A DNA stretch of 64,000 nucleotides from Anaerolineae bacterium (GCA_013178095.1 JABLXK010000003.1:310001-374000); one strand, 5' to 3'; positions 1 through 7,531 are shown, numbered from the stretch's first letter. Notes: generated by a model not told the origin, from the letters alone. Made by a program: numbers and translations.

Positions 1-211
1 CGTCGCCGGCGCGCTGGATGAAGAAATTTATCTTGAAAAAATGCGCCGGGCAGGTTTTGCCTCAATTGAAGTGATCAACCGCAAGTTCTACAGCAGCGAC
101 ATGATGGCGGCGGATGACGATCTCAAAAAGCTGGCCGCGGAAAAAAACCTCTCGCTGGCCGACCTCGATCAAAAGATCGCCAGCATTACCCTGAAAGCCT
201 ATAAAAGCTGA
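1..211 (+). CDS. ArsM-like SAM-dependent methyltransferase, C-terminal end (partial)
   Basis: This reading frame is open from the window edge (first full codon at base 2) to a TGA at 209-211, giving the last 69 residues. It contains VAGALDEEIYLEKMRRAGF, followed by a short beta-rich end. That resembles the stretch after the catalytic core in arsenite methyltransferases, where an 'AGAL-EEEYL--LR-AGF' motif is typical. ArsM transfers methyl groups from S-adenosylmethionine to trivalent arsenic. The Cys residues that bind arsenic would lie upstream of the window, so the substrate cannot be confirmed. A related UbiE-type methyltransferase remains possible. The gene converges on the surface-protein gene at 376-1566, with an inverted repeat between them. 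Confidence 0.6.
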   Translation, partial: VAGALDEEIYLEKMRRAGFASIEVINRKFYSSDMMAADDDLKKLAAEKNLSLADLDQKIASITLKAYKS

Positions 212-322
212 ACACGCATTATCTTCTTTATTTGGGCAGCAGATCCGGGCTGCGCTGAGAACGCGCGCTTCAAGCGGGTCGAATCCCATGCCGGTCAACT
301 CGCTTCATTGTTGTTAAAGGTA

Positions 323-350
323 ATCAGCCCACCTTCACAGGTGGGCTGAT
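323..350. terminator. Inverted repeat between convergent genes
   Basis: An 11-bp perfect stem (ATCAGCCCACC / GGTGGGCTGAT) with a 6-nt loop lies between the two convergent genes. No clear T-run follows on the plus strand and only a T-containing stretch on the minus strand, so this is a possible bidirectional terminator. Confidence 0.55.
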
Positions 351-375
351 CCATAGGCGGGGCGATCCAGCAGGC

Positions 376-1566
376 TTACCGCCTAACTCTCCTTTCAACG
401 CCAGCCAGCATCAGGCTGATCCCCAAAAAGAGACCGCTGGCGGAAACCAGCGCCTTGCGGGTACCGGCCGCCTGTTCGGCAAGGTCCAGGCCGGTGACCG
501 GGATCAACAGCAGTTCCTCGGTTGGGCCGCCCGCCCCCGGCGCAGTCACCGGTATGATCGCGGTAGTGGTAACCGTGGTCGTGCCGCCGCCATCCCCGCC
601 ATCGCCCGGGTCATCCGGTTCGTACGCGCAGCTCTGGTCATCGGCGGTCGCCTCCGGGTTGAAGTTCAAAGCCAGCGGGTCGGTGCATCCGAAAATCTCT
701 TCTTCTTCATATTCACAGGTTTGGTCGTCCATGGTCGCGTCGGGATTGAAATTCAAAGCCAGGGGATCGGTGCAGCCGTAGACTTCTATCTCATACTCGC
801 AACTCCCGTCATCTATCGTGGCCGCGGGGTTGAAGTTCAGCGCCAGGCGGTCCATGCAGCCAAAAATCTCCTCTTCCTCATTTTCGTCGGATACATACCA
901 AAAATGGATCATGTTGTATCCTTTATAACCGTTGCCCTGCGTTTGGTAGGAATAAACGCTCACGCCGCCCTGGTCATCAAATTCCACGCAGAAGCTATCT
1001 CCCACGCAAGTTTCGCCGGAGCCTTTCTTGAAGAAATACCACTGGTTGCCTTCTTTGATGGCAACGATATTGGCTTGGTTGCCGCCGATATCCGGCAGGG
1101 TGTAATCCTTCTCTCCATAAGTTCCTTGATCGGTATACTGGTTGGGATTGGTCACCGGTTCCGCGGTTTCACATGCGTCGTTGGTGACGCAATCGCCGTT
1201 GCCGTAGTTCGTGCCGAAATCCGGCAGATCGTTCTGCAGCGCGGGATCGTCCCCTTCCGCGCCCAGCGACATGGCCGACAGGCTCATCGCCCCCAGCGAG
1301 AATTCATCTTCCGGTTCTTCCGGCGTCAATTCCTCTTCCGGGGTCGGTTCGGAGGCTGCTTCGGAAGTTGGTTCGGTGGTTGCCTCGACGTCGCCCGCCG
1401 GATTTTCAACCGCAGGGACGGCGTCGCCCCCCTCGGGGGTCTCGGAAGTCGATTCGGCGTATACCGGGTTCACTTTGCCCAAAACGGGCACTGTCATGAA
1501 GCTCAGCAGCAAAGTCAAAACTGCCAGCGCCAGCGATGCGTTTTTGAAAAACTTGATTTTAAACAT
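376..1566 (-). CDS. Secreted acidic surface protein with GCTDP-type repeats and IPVTG tail
   Basis: The product is a 396-residue exported protein. The ATG at 1566 is preferred because AGAGG lies 5 nt upstream; a GTG two codons earlier would overlap this site. Residues 1 to about 37 form a signal peptide. A Glu/Pro/Thr-rich linker follows, then a roughly 110-residue unique region with four Cys, then three tandem repeats of about 32 residues (pattern GC-D-LALNFNP-AT-DD--C-Y). Similar repeats occur in secreted bacterial proteins and probably bind metal or form small disulfide units. A Gly/Thr linker leads to IPVTG exactly 42 residues from the end, then a hydrophobic stretch and RRVRR. This looks like a sortase-type or membrane-retention signal. 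The tail matches that of the protein at 2021-4369, and both genes share a leader-RNA type. Exact function is unknown. Confidence 0.85.
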   Translation of the reverse strand: MFKIKFFKNASLALAVLTLLLSFMTVPVLGKVNPVYAESTSETPEGGDAVPAVENPAGDVEATTEPTSEAASEPTPEEELTPEEPEDEFSLGAMSLSAMSLGAEGDDPALQNDLPDFGTNYGNGDCVTNDACETAEPVTNPNQYTDQGTYGEKDYTLPDIGGNQANIVAIKEGNQWYFFKKGSGETCVGDSFCVEFDDQGGVSVYSYQTQGNGYKGYNMIHFWYVSDENEEEEIFGCMDRLALNFNPAATIDDGSCEYEIEVYGCTDPLALNFNPDATMDDQTCEYEEEEIFGCTDPLALNFNPEATADDQSCAYEPDDPGDGGDGGGTTTVTTTAIIPVTAPGAGGPTEELLLIPVTGLDLAEQAAGTRKALVSASGLFLGISLMLAGVERRVRR

Positions 1567-1582
1567 GCTCACCTCTTGGATT

Positions 1583-1676
1583 AAAAATAAAAACCGGCGG
1601 TATCACCGGTTTCGCTATTGGCTCCGCGGACCTCCCGTCAGGTTGGGATTGCTCCCATACCAGCGCAAGCGACCAA
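1583..1676 (-). promoter_or_regulatory. Riboswitch-like leader RNA, copy 1
   Basis: In the minus-strand transcript, UGGUCGCU (plus 1668-1675) can pair with AGCGAAACC (plus 1609-1617), closing a domain that contains a hairpin with a GCAA tetraloop. AAACCGG then forms a 7-bp stem with CCGGUUU, followed by a U-rich run (plus 1583-1592), which is a standard intrinsic terminator. AAACC belongs to both pairings, so the two folds compete. The layout is that of a transcriptional riboswitch or attenuator for the gene starting at 1566. I could not match it to a known class; it lacks the c-di-GMP-I core. Confidence 0.65.
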
Positions 1677-1719
1677 ATGAAAAGTCCGTTTCAAAGCCTT
1701 AACATTACTATTAAGATAA

Positions 1720-1748
1720 TATTTATCCTATTTTATTTACGATTTCAA
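1720..1748 (-). promoter_or_regulatory. Candidate sigma-70-type promoter for the 376-1566 gene
   Basis: On the minus strand TTGAAA (plus 1743-1748) is separated by 17 nt from TAAATA (plus 1720-1725), just upstream of the structured leader. The region is AT-rich compared with its surroundings. Confidence 0.5.
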
Positions 1749-1972
1749 GCCCTTCGGACAGCGTTAATAATTCTCTAATAATTCATTGTTAATGATGTCA
1801 CGGGGAATACGGCGGCGGGGCATGCCGGGGCTTTTCAATACAAACGCCCGCGCAGCCCCTGGGAATGATCGCTTCTTTCAAGGGGATTCCGCACGGTCAA
1901 ACTGCGGACGCGCTATTTTTTTTACAATGACTCTGGAAACGGAATGCATCTGCTGCCGGGAAATTAAATACG

Positions 1973-1997
1973 GCCAGCTCCCAAGGCGGGAGCTGGC
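1973..1997 (-). terminator. Terminator downstream of the 2021-4369 gene
   Basis: A 10-bp perfect stem, GCCAGCTCCC / GGGAGCTGGC, with a 5-nt loop lies just after the stop codon of the minus-strand gene. A weakly T-rich stretch follows on that strand. The remainder of the 1567-2020 gap holds the leader and promoter of the upstream-listed gene; I see no other gene in it. Confidence 0.7.
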
Positions 1998-2020
1998 TAT
2001 AAGCGAGGCGACCAAAGTGC

Positions 2021-4369
2021 CTAAATTCTATATTTCTTGGATACGCCTTCCAATACCATGGTGACGCCGAACATCATCAGGCCCATGTACAGGAACAACT
2101 TCTGGAATCCAGCCAGTTCAGCGCCGAGATCGACGCCCGTCACCGGGATGATCAGCAGCTCTTCAGTCGGGCCGCCGGCTCCGCCGGTCACCGGGATGAT
2201 GCCTCCCGGGCCGCCGGTAGCGGTTGTCGTGCCGCCGTCGCCGCCGCCGTCGCAGTCATAGCTGCTGGAGGTGGAATCCATGCCGCCAGGCCAGTAAACC
2301 GACAGGCTGTGATACGCCGGGCCGTCGGTGGTGTGGCCGACCACGATTGTGGCGTGCGGGCCGATCACGCCGGAACCGGTGTTGCCGTCCAGGCTCCAGG
2401 ACACCGGCACTTCCTTACTGCCGGGGTTGCTGAACGACCATTCCAGGCGGGCGTTGCCCAGGTGTCCGGTCACGCAGTGCGGATCCAGGACGAGCTGGCT
2501 CGGGCAATCGCCGGAGTAGCATTCCTGCTCCGTCGGGCCTTCGCATTCCAGGCCGCCCCAGGCCGCTGCAATCGCGATCTCGCGCGTTTGCATGCCGGCG
2601 CCGCAATCACCCTTGACCGGCTCGCAGGCGCTCCATTCGCCCCATTCGCAGTCGATCGGGCAGGGGTCGATCGGGCAATTTTGTGTCGCGCCGGTGTCAA
2701 ATTCGCATTCCTGGCCGCCAAAAGCGGCCGGTTTGGTGACCGTGAAGGTCATCACGCCCAAGGTCGGCTCGGTGCCGCATTCACCCACGCATTCGCCCCA
2801 GGCGCCCACGCAGTCTTCAGGGCAAGGATCGGTGGCACATTCACGTTCGTCGCCGGGTTCAAATTCACATTCCTGGCCGCCAAACTGGGCTTCCGTGGTG
2901 ATGATGAATTTCTGTGTGCCATTTTCGATGCCGCATTCGCCTTCGCACAAACCCCAATCACCCACGCAGTCGATCGGGCAGGGGTCGGTGTTGCAGGCGC
3001 GCGTATCCGGGTTGCAGGCGCCGCCATACTGGGCTTCAACGACAATGATCTGGGTCTGGGTGCCGCCGCCACAGGTGGCGGAGCACGGCCCGTAATCGCC
3101 TAACACGCAGTCCACCGGGCAGGGCAAGGTGGCCGGGCAGGTCTTGAAACCGCCATGGCCATCCGCCACGGAACCGCCGGGATAACCGCAAACGGTCGGG
3201 CAGGGTTCCTCAGGAGCGCAGGCTTCAGTGGCGCAGGAACGCGTAGCGCCGGGAGTAGCTTCGCAGGCCGCTCCGCCATTCTCGGCCGGGGTGGTGACGG
3301 TAAACGTCTGCGTGCCGGTGGTGCCGCACGCGCCTACGCATTCACCCCATTCGCCCACGCAGTCCACGGCTGCTCCGCACGGGATGAACCAGGCGGTCGG
3401 GCATGCCGCTCCGCCGTTCTGCGGGTACTGGTCGACTACCAGGTATTTCCAGCAGCCCGCCCAGTTGCAGGTGCAATCGGTATAGTGGTACTGGCAATCC
3501 ACCGGGGCAGGAGGAACTGCGCATTTATCCGGTTCACTGCCGGGGTTATCTTTGCAGATCAGGCCTTCGCAGCAGATATTGCTTCCGCCGCAGGGCATGC
3601 CTTCGGTTTTGCAAGCCGGCGCGGGTACTTTGCATTTATTGCCTACGCAGGTCAACCCGTCGCAGCATTCGGAATTTAGATCGCAGTGTTGATTTTCGGT
3701 TTTGCAGCAGGCATCAGTTGCCGGGCAGGTTTGAGTTCCGCCGCAGCTATCAGTGATTGTGCCGCCGGCATAGCCGCAATCGGTCGGGCATGTCCAGGTG
3801 GGTGTACAGTCTTTGCATTTTCCGGATGGACTGCAATAACCACTGCAACACTGACTTGAGCTGGAACAACTGCGATTATTTGATTTACAGGAAACACATG
3901 TGTGACTTTCGCATATGTCTGAGCAACAATCATCACTGTTGCTGCAATAACCGCCATTTTCCGTACAGGTAACGCAGTCGGCGGCAAGTCCCGCTTCTTC
4001 CGTTGGTTCTTCGGTTGGTTCGCCTTCTTCAGTGGGTTCTGCCGGGGGTTCCACGGTGGGTTCGGGCGAGATCTCGACCGGAGGCAGGTCCTCAGCCGGC
4101 GGTTCAGCCGGCGGCTCCTCGGCTGGCGGATCCCCGGCCGGGGGTGCCTCGGTCGGCGCTTCGCCGCCCTCGTCCTGGCTCAGTACGTCGACCAGTTTGA
4201 TCGAGCTGAACCGGGGTAATTTTTGCGAAGCTGTTTCGCCCGCCATGCTGCTGCTGGCGCTGACTTCGCTGATCACGCTGACCGCCGGGATGGGAATCAC
4301 GCCCAGGACGATAAAGAGTATCCCGAGCATACAGGTGATCCTTTTGAACATCATCAATGATTTCTTCAT
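2021..4369 (-). CDS. Secreted Cys-rich surface protein with knottin-like and TSP1-like repeats and IPVTG tail
   Basis: The product is a 782-residue exported protein. The ATG at 4369 has GGAGG 5 nt upstream and is preferred over an ATG four codons earlier. A signal peptide (about 1-40) is followed by a Pro/Glu/Thr linker to about residue 130. Next comes a dense Cys region with CC pairs spaced like disulfide-rich knottin modules (about 130-290). At about 334-620 there are thrombospondin-type-1-like repeats of the form DC-G-WGEC---CG...GG..C....R.C...PCP. A beta-rich domain of about 80 residues leads to a duplicated IIPVTG-GGPTEELL-IPVTG tail. IPVTG is 42 residues from the end, followed by a hydrophobic helix and SKKYRI. 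It probably acts at the cell surface in adhesion or protection (inference). It shares leader-RNA type and tail with the gene at 376-1566. Confidence 0.88.
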   Translation of the reverse strand: MKKSLMMFKRITCMLGILFIVLGVIPIPAVSVISEVSASSSMAGETASQKLPRFSSIKLVDVLSQDEGGEAPTEAPPAGDPPAEEPPAEPPAEDLPPVEISPEPTVEPPAEPTEEGEPTEEPTEEAGLAADCVTCTENGGYCSNSDDCCSDICESHTCVSCKSNNRSCSSSSQCCSGYCSPSGKCKDCTPTWTCPTDCGYAGGTITDSCGGTQTCPATDACCKTENQHCDLNSECCDGLTCVGNKCKVPAPACKTEGMPCGGSNICCEGLICKDNPGSEPDKCAVPPAPVDCQYHYTDCTCNWAGCWKYLVVDQYPQNGGAACPTAWFIPCGAAVDCVGEWGECVGACGTTGTQTFTVTTPAENGGAACEATPGATRSCATEACAPEEPCPTVCGYPGGSVADGHGGFKTCPATLPCPVDCVLGDYGPCSATCGGGTQTQIIVVEAQYGGACNPDTRACNTDPCPIDCVGDWGLCEGECGIENGTQKFIITTEAQFGGQECEFEPGDERECATDPCPEDCVGAWGECVGECGTEPTLGVMTFTVTKPAAFGGQECEFDTGATQNCPIDPCPIDCEWGEWSACEPVKGDCGAGMQTREIAIAAAWGGLECEGPTEQECYSGDCPSQLVLDPHCVTGHLGNARLEWSFSNPGSKEVPVSWSLDGNTGSGVIGPHATIVVGHTTDGPAYHSLSVYWPGGMDSTSSSYDCDGGGDGGTTTATGGPGGIIPVTGGAGGPTEELLIIPVTGVDLGAELAGFQKLFLYMGLMMFGVTMVLEGVSKKYRI

Positions 4370-4410
4370 AGTACCCTCCATTTTTTTTGAATTTTCTTAT
4401 ACATATTAAA

Positions 4411-4503
4411 CAAAAAGCCGGTCATGGTGAATCCAGACCGGTTTCGCTACTCGCTCCACTGTGTACTCTATGGGTTAGGCGGCTTACCCCATTTCAGCGA
4501 CCA
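4411..4503 (-). promoter_or_regulatory. Riboswitch-like leader RNA, copy 2
   Basis: In the minus-strand transcript, UGGUCGCU (plus 4495-4502) and UAGCGAAACCGGU (around plus 4437-4449) are identical to copy 1, while the interior differs. The interior hairpin is AUGGG-U / A-CCCAU with a 10-nt loop. CCGGUC then pairs with GACCGG, followed by CUUUUUG, forming a terminator. As in copy 1, the ACC of the closing stem overlaps the terminator arm. The leader lies about 40 nt upstream of the ATG at 4369. Ligand and class are unknown. Confidence 0.65.
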
Positions 4504-4553
4504 TATTCGCGCACAGCTTCATCGCTTTCTTGTATTAATATGTAATTGTTACT

Positions 4554-4584
4554 ATTATATTAACGAATTGTAAAAAAAAGTCAA
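4554..4584 (-). promoter_or_regulatory. Candidate promoter for the 2021-4369 gene
   Basis: On the minus strand TTGACT (plus 4579-4584) and TATAAT (plus 4554-4559) are separated by 19 nt. That is slightly long, but both hexamers are near consensus. The structured leader begins about 50 nt downstream. The rest of the 4585-4787 gap holds nothing I recognise. Confidence 0.6.
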
Positions 4585-4787
4585 TACCCAAATATGGCCG
4601 CCAACCTTAAATATTCCGTATATATTGGGCATTATGCGATTAAAAACATTAAAGCAGATTTCAGGCATGAATTCAATAGGCAAATCGGCCGCTTTTCCGG
4701 CAAGATCCGTTTATGCGCCAGGGCCGCGCCCGCGCGCGGGTGATACAATTGCGCCAGCATACATACCCATTCCGTAACGGGAGTCCA

Positions 4788-5759
4788 ATGGCTAAAAATC
4801 CATTCCGCGCGCTGTGTTTGCCCATCTTCGCCGCCCTGTGCCTGGCTGCATGCCGGCCGCTCTTCAACCCGCAGCCCGCCGCCGATCCGGCGCTGGCCGC
4901 CACCCAAACCGCACAGCGCGCGCTGCTGGAGCGCATTGCCGCCACCCTCACCGCCATCCCCAGCATCACACCCGGCGGCCAGGCCGCGCAGGCCGAGCTG
5001 CCCCGGCCGCTCTCCACGCCCCTGCCCGCCCCTGCCGGCTCCGCGCAGGCGGCCGTCACCGCCGCGGACGGCATGGCCCTGGTGTACGTTCCGGCCGGAG
5101 AGTTCATCATGGGCTCCACGAAATACGACCGCGATCTGGAAACCAACGAAGTGCCCCAGCGCACGGTGTACCTGGACGCTTTCTGGATCAGCCGAACCCA
5201 GGTGACCAACGCCATGTTCGCGCGCTGCGTGTCCGCCGGCGCCTGCCAGTACAGCGCCAGCGATAAGACCAACCCGCGCTATCAGGACCCGGCTTATGCC
5301 GACCACCCGGTGGTGTACGTTTCCTGGCAGGCCGCCGAATCTTATTGCGAATGGAGCGGCGGGCGCCTGCCCACCGCAGCCGAGTGGGAGAAAGCCGCGC
5401 GCGGTGTGCAGGGGCAGAAATACCCCTGGGGCGATGCCGCGCCGTCCGTCGAAACGGTCAACACCAACAACACGGTGGGCGACACCACCCCGGTCGGGCA
5501 GTATCCCGCCGGCGCCAGTCCCTACGGCGCGCTGGACATGGGCGGCAATGTGCGCGAGTGGGTGTGGGATTGGTACGATCCGTATTACTACCAGTACGCC
5601 CCCGACCGCAACCCGGCCGGCCCCGCTATTGGCGAAAAGAAAGTGCTCAAGGGTTCCAGCTTTTCGGATACTTACCGCTATGCGCGCCCCGCCAACCGCC
5701 TGGCGCATGATCCCGCTTCTCCGGGGGTCAACCGCGGCTTCCGCTGCGCTTATCCATAA
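4788..5759 (+). CDS. SUMF1/FGE-fold lipoprotein lacking the FGE catalytic cysteines
   Basis: The product is a 323-residue lipoprotein. ATG 4788 has GGGAG 4 nt upstream; an in-frame upstream extension lacks a ribosome site. The N-terminus is hydrophobic with lipobox LAAC (lipidated Cys22). An Ala/Pro-rich linker follows, and a sulfatase-modifying-factor domain covers about 95-323. Typical landmarks are MALVYVPAGEFIMGS, GGRLPTAAEWEKAARG, YPWGD, DMGGNVREWVWDWY and the terminal RGFRCAYP. True formylglycine-generating enzymes carry two Cys in the 'RGGSY-C---YC' segment. Here that segment reads KGSSFSDTYRYARPANR, so both are missing. It is therefore probably a binding or structural member of the fold anchored outside the membrane. 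A close paralogue sits at 36390-37385. Confidence 0.9.
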   Translation: MAKNPFRALCLPIFAALCLAACRPLFNPQPAADPALAATQTAQRALLERIAATLTAIPSITPGGQAAQAELPRPLSTPLPAPAGSAQAAVTAADGMALVYVPAGEFIMGSTKYDRDLETNEVPQRTVYLDAFWISRTQVTNAMFARCVSAGACQYSASDKTNPRYQDPAYADHPVVYVSWQAAESYCEWSGGRLPTAAEWEKAARGVQGQKYPWGDAAPSVETVNTNNTVGDTTPVGQYPAGASPYGALDMGGNVREWVWDWYDPYYYQYAPDRNPAGPAIGEKKVLKGSSFSDTYRYARPANRLAHDPASPGVNRGFRCAYP

Positions 5760-5791
5760 GCTTTTTTTTTAATTGGGGATTAACTAGGACG

Positions 5792-5870
5792 AGGGAAGGC
5801 CAAGCAGATTGCTCACCACTCATCATCTTCCCACGCCTGGAACACAGGCGAATGCGAGCGCGCCTTCCCT
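5792..5870. ncRNA. Candidate structured RNA element, strand uncertain
   Basis: A 9-bp perfect stem AGGGAAGGC / GCCTTCCCT (5792-5800 and 5862-5870) encloses a second pairing GCTC / GAGC (5811-5814 and 5856-5859) and a 6-bp hairpin CGCCTG / CAGGCG (5834-5839 and 5845-5850). The nested three-stem layout fits a small structured RNA or leader element. No T-run follows on either strand. It does not look like SRP RNA, tRNA, or a riboswitch I know. The rest of the 5760-6095 gap holds only a -10-like TATAAT at 6043-6048 upstream of the YitT gene. Confidence 0.35.
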
Positions 5871-6095
5871 CCGCTTTGATTGTAGCGCAAAATCCGCCCG
5901 CCGTGCAAGGCGCTGCGGCAGCCGGGCGGATTTCCAGCAAAACACGCCGTGATGCGTTCAATCCGGATTGTTCATCCAAAACAGGAGCAATTGCAGGATA
6001 GAAAAACATACATGCAGCCTGAACGCCGCCCGTCTTTTCGCTTATAATCGCGATTGCTTCATTTAAATAATCAAAATAACGGGAAAGGAGCGCGC

Positions 6096-6968
6096 ATGCT
6101 TGCGAAGATTCTGAAAAAAAGGCAGTTATTCTTCGATTACGCTTTCATCGCCCTGGGGGCGCTCATCCAGGCCCTGTCCATGCGCCTGTTCCTCGTTCCC
6201 GGCTTGATGGTCAGCGGCGGCATTTCCGGCGCGGCCCAAATCGTGAATTTCTATACGCACTGGCCGATCGGCGTGATGGTGCTGGCGGGCAACCTGCCCC
6301 TGCTGCTGCTAGGCTGGCGCTACCTGGGCGGGCGGCGCTTCGCGCTGCGCACCGCCGCGGCGGTGGTGCTCTTTTCGGTCTTCACCGACCTGCTGGCGTT
6401 TTTCCTCCCGCAGAAGGGCATCACGCCCGACATGGTGCTGGACGCCCTTTACGGCGGCGTGCTGCTGGGCATCGGCCTGGGCCTGGTTTACCGCGGGCGC
6501 GGCACCAGCGGCGGCTCGGACATCCTCGGGCGCATCCTCAACCACTACCGCGGGCTGGCCATCTCGCAGGCTTACCTGATCACGGACGGCCTGGTGGTGC
6601 TGGCTTCCGGTTTCGCTTTCGGCTGGGATCGGGCGCTCTACGGCCTGGTGGTAATCTACGTCTCCGGCCTGGCCGCCGAGATGATCTCCGAAGGCAACAA
6701 CCTCTACCGCACCGTTTTCATGATCACCGATAAACCGCGCGAGATCACCGACGAAATCTGCAATTCGCTGGAAAGGGGCGTGACGCTCCTGCCGGGCACC
6801 GGCGGTTACACCGGCCAGTCGCGCACCATGCTCTATTGCGTGCTTTCCCGCTCCGAGATCAACCTGCTGAAAGCCATCGTGATCGAAATCGACCCGGACG
6901 CTTTCATGGTCATCGGCCAGGCCAACGAAGCGCTCGGCGAAGGCTTCCGCCCGCTGCGCAAGGATTGA
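6096..6968 (+). CDS. YitT family membrane protein (DUF161/DUF2179)
   Basis: The product is a 290-residue integral membrane protein. ATG 6096 follows AAAGGAG with 5 nt spacing. Five or so hydrophobic helices fill about 12-205, with the YitT-typical segments 'LVPGLMVSGGISGAAQI' and 'YRGRGTSGGSDILGRI'. The C-terminal soluble part (about 210-290) is a DUF2179 domain: RTVFMITDKP, then ERGVTLLPGTGGYTG, then the IDPDAFMVI segment. Length and domain order match the family. The family is widespread and its substrate is not established. The gene stands alone and is followed by a long repeat-filled spacer. Confidence 0.9.
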   Translation: MLAKILKKRQLFFDYAFIALGALIQALSMRLFLVPGLMVSGGISGAAQIVNFYTHWPIGVMVLAGNLPLLLLGWRYLGGRRFALRTAAAVVLFSVFTDLLAFFLPQKGITPDMVLDALYGGVLLGIGLGLVYRGRGTSGGSDILGRILNHYRGLAISQAYLITDGLVVLASGFAFGWDRALYGLVVIYVSGLAAEMISEGNNLYRTVFMITDKPREITDEICNSLERGVTLLPGTGGYTGQSRTMLYCVLSRSEINLLKAIVIEIDPDAFMVIGQANEALGEGFRPLRKD

Positions 6969-7029
6969 TAAATGCTCCTTCTTCCTTTGGGAGAAGGCCG
7001 GGGATGAGGGGAAATTATGGGGCGTGCCT

Positions 7030-7428
7030 GAGACCGCTTCACCTCACTGCGCGAGATCCGCGAATACAGCCCAAGTGTTTTCGCGAGCCGCATCAGCGGC
7101 GTGGCGATCTCAGAGCCAGATATACAAATGTGAACTAAGATGATATTAGTGCAATCTCCGGGCATGAGATCGCTTCATCTCGCTGCGCGAGATTCGCGAA
7201 TACAGGCTAAGTGTTTTCGCGAGCTGCACTTGCCCTCAGCGAAGCGTAGGGTTTGCGGCGTGGCGATCTCAGAGCCAGATATTTAAATGTGAGCCAAGAT
7301 GGTATTCGTACAATCTCCGGTCATGAGATCGCTTCACCTCGCTGCGCGAGATTCGCGAATACAGCCCAAGTGTTTTCGCGAGCCGCGCTTGTCCTCAGTG
7401 AGGCGTAGGGTTTGCGGCGTGGCGATCT
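7030..7428. repeat. Three tandem copies of the GCGATCTC hairpin element
   Basis: Three related units at 7030-7111, 7166-7270 and 7325-7428 each start with GAGAtCGCTTCA and end with GTGGCGATCT(C), so the ends are inverted repeats. Each contains a shared core TTTTCGCGAGC followed by a variable hairpin such as GCCGC-ATCA-GCGGC. Units two and three carry an extra internal insert with a TAGGGTTTGCGGC segment. A CCTTTGGGAGAAGGCCGGGG hairpin at 6981-7000 precedes them. Related single copies occur elsewhere in the window. No transposase is present. Confidence 0.75.
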
Positions 7429-7433
7429 TCGGA

Positions 7434-7531
7434 GTCCACTGCAGGAGCAGTGGACAGAGATACGTCGTCGTCCGAGGCGTCCAGCCGACAGACAACGAGG
7501 TATGGAGTAATCCACTGCAGGAGTAGTGGAC
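7434..7531. repeat. Pair of GTCCACTGC hairpins
   Basis: A perfect hairpin GTCCACTGC-AGGA-GCAGTGGAC lies at 7434-7455, with a near-identical copy at 7510-7531 (one arm changed to ATCCACTGC / GTAGTGGAC). They follow the tandem GCGATCTC elements. The rest of the gap to 7757 holds a TTCGCTTCGCTCGCAAATAC fragment and, at 7738-7759, a CATCTGCGTCCATCTGTGG repeat. I see no gene. Confidence 0.6.

Noticed and set aside
262-290. tRNA T-arm-like string GGGTCGAATCCC
   Set aside because: The loop is one base short and no acceptor stem, D-arm or anticodon arm fits on either strand.
721-1584. Long plus-strand frames over 455-1702 and 2309-3103
   Set aside because: They are shadows of the minus-strand surface-protein genes, which have signal peptides, domain repeats, promoters and ribosome sites.
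1583-1676. c-di-GMP-I (GEMM) riboswitch
   Set aside because: The order of conserved blocks and the GNRA/receptor arrangement of that class are not found; only short similar strings occur.
5728-6009. Minus-strand 93-codon frame over the spacer
   Set aside because: It runs through the structured element and overlaps the end of the SUMF1 gene. There is no ribosome site and no protein-like pattern.
7030-7531. Remnant of an insertion sequence
   Set aside because: The inverted ends are short, copies contain no coding remnant, and the same core occurs as isolated 40-nt elements. A non-autonomous repeat family fits better.
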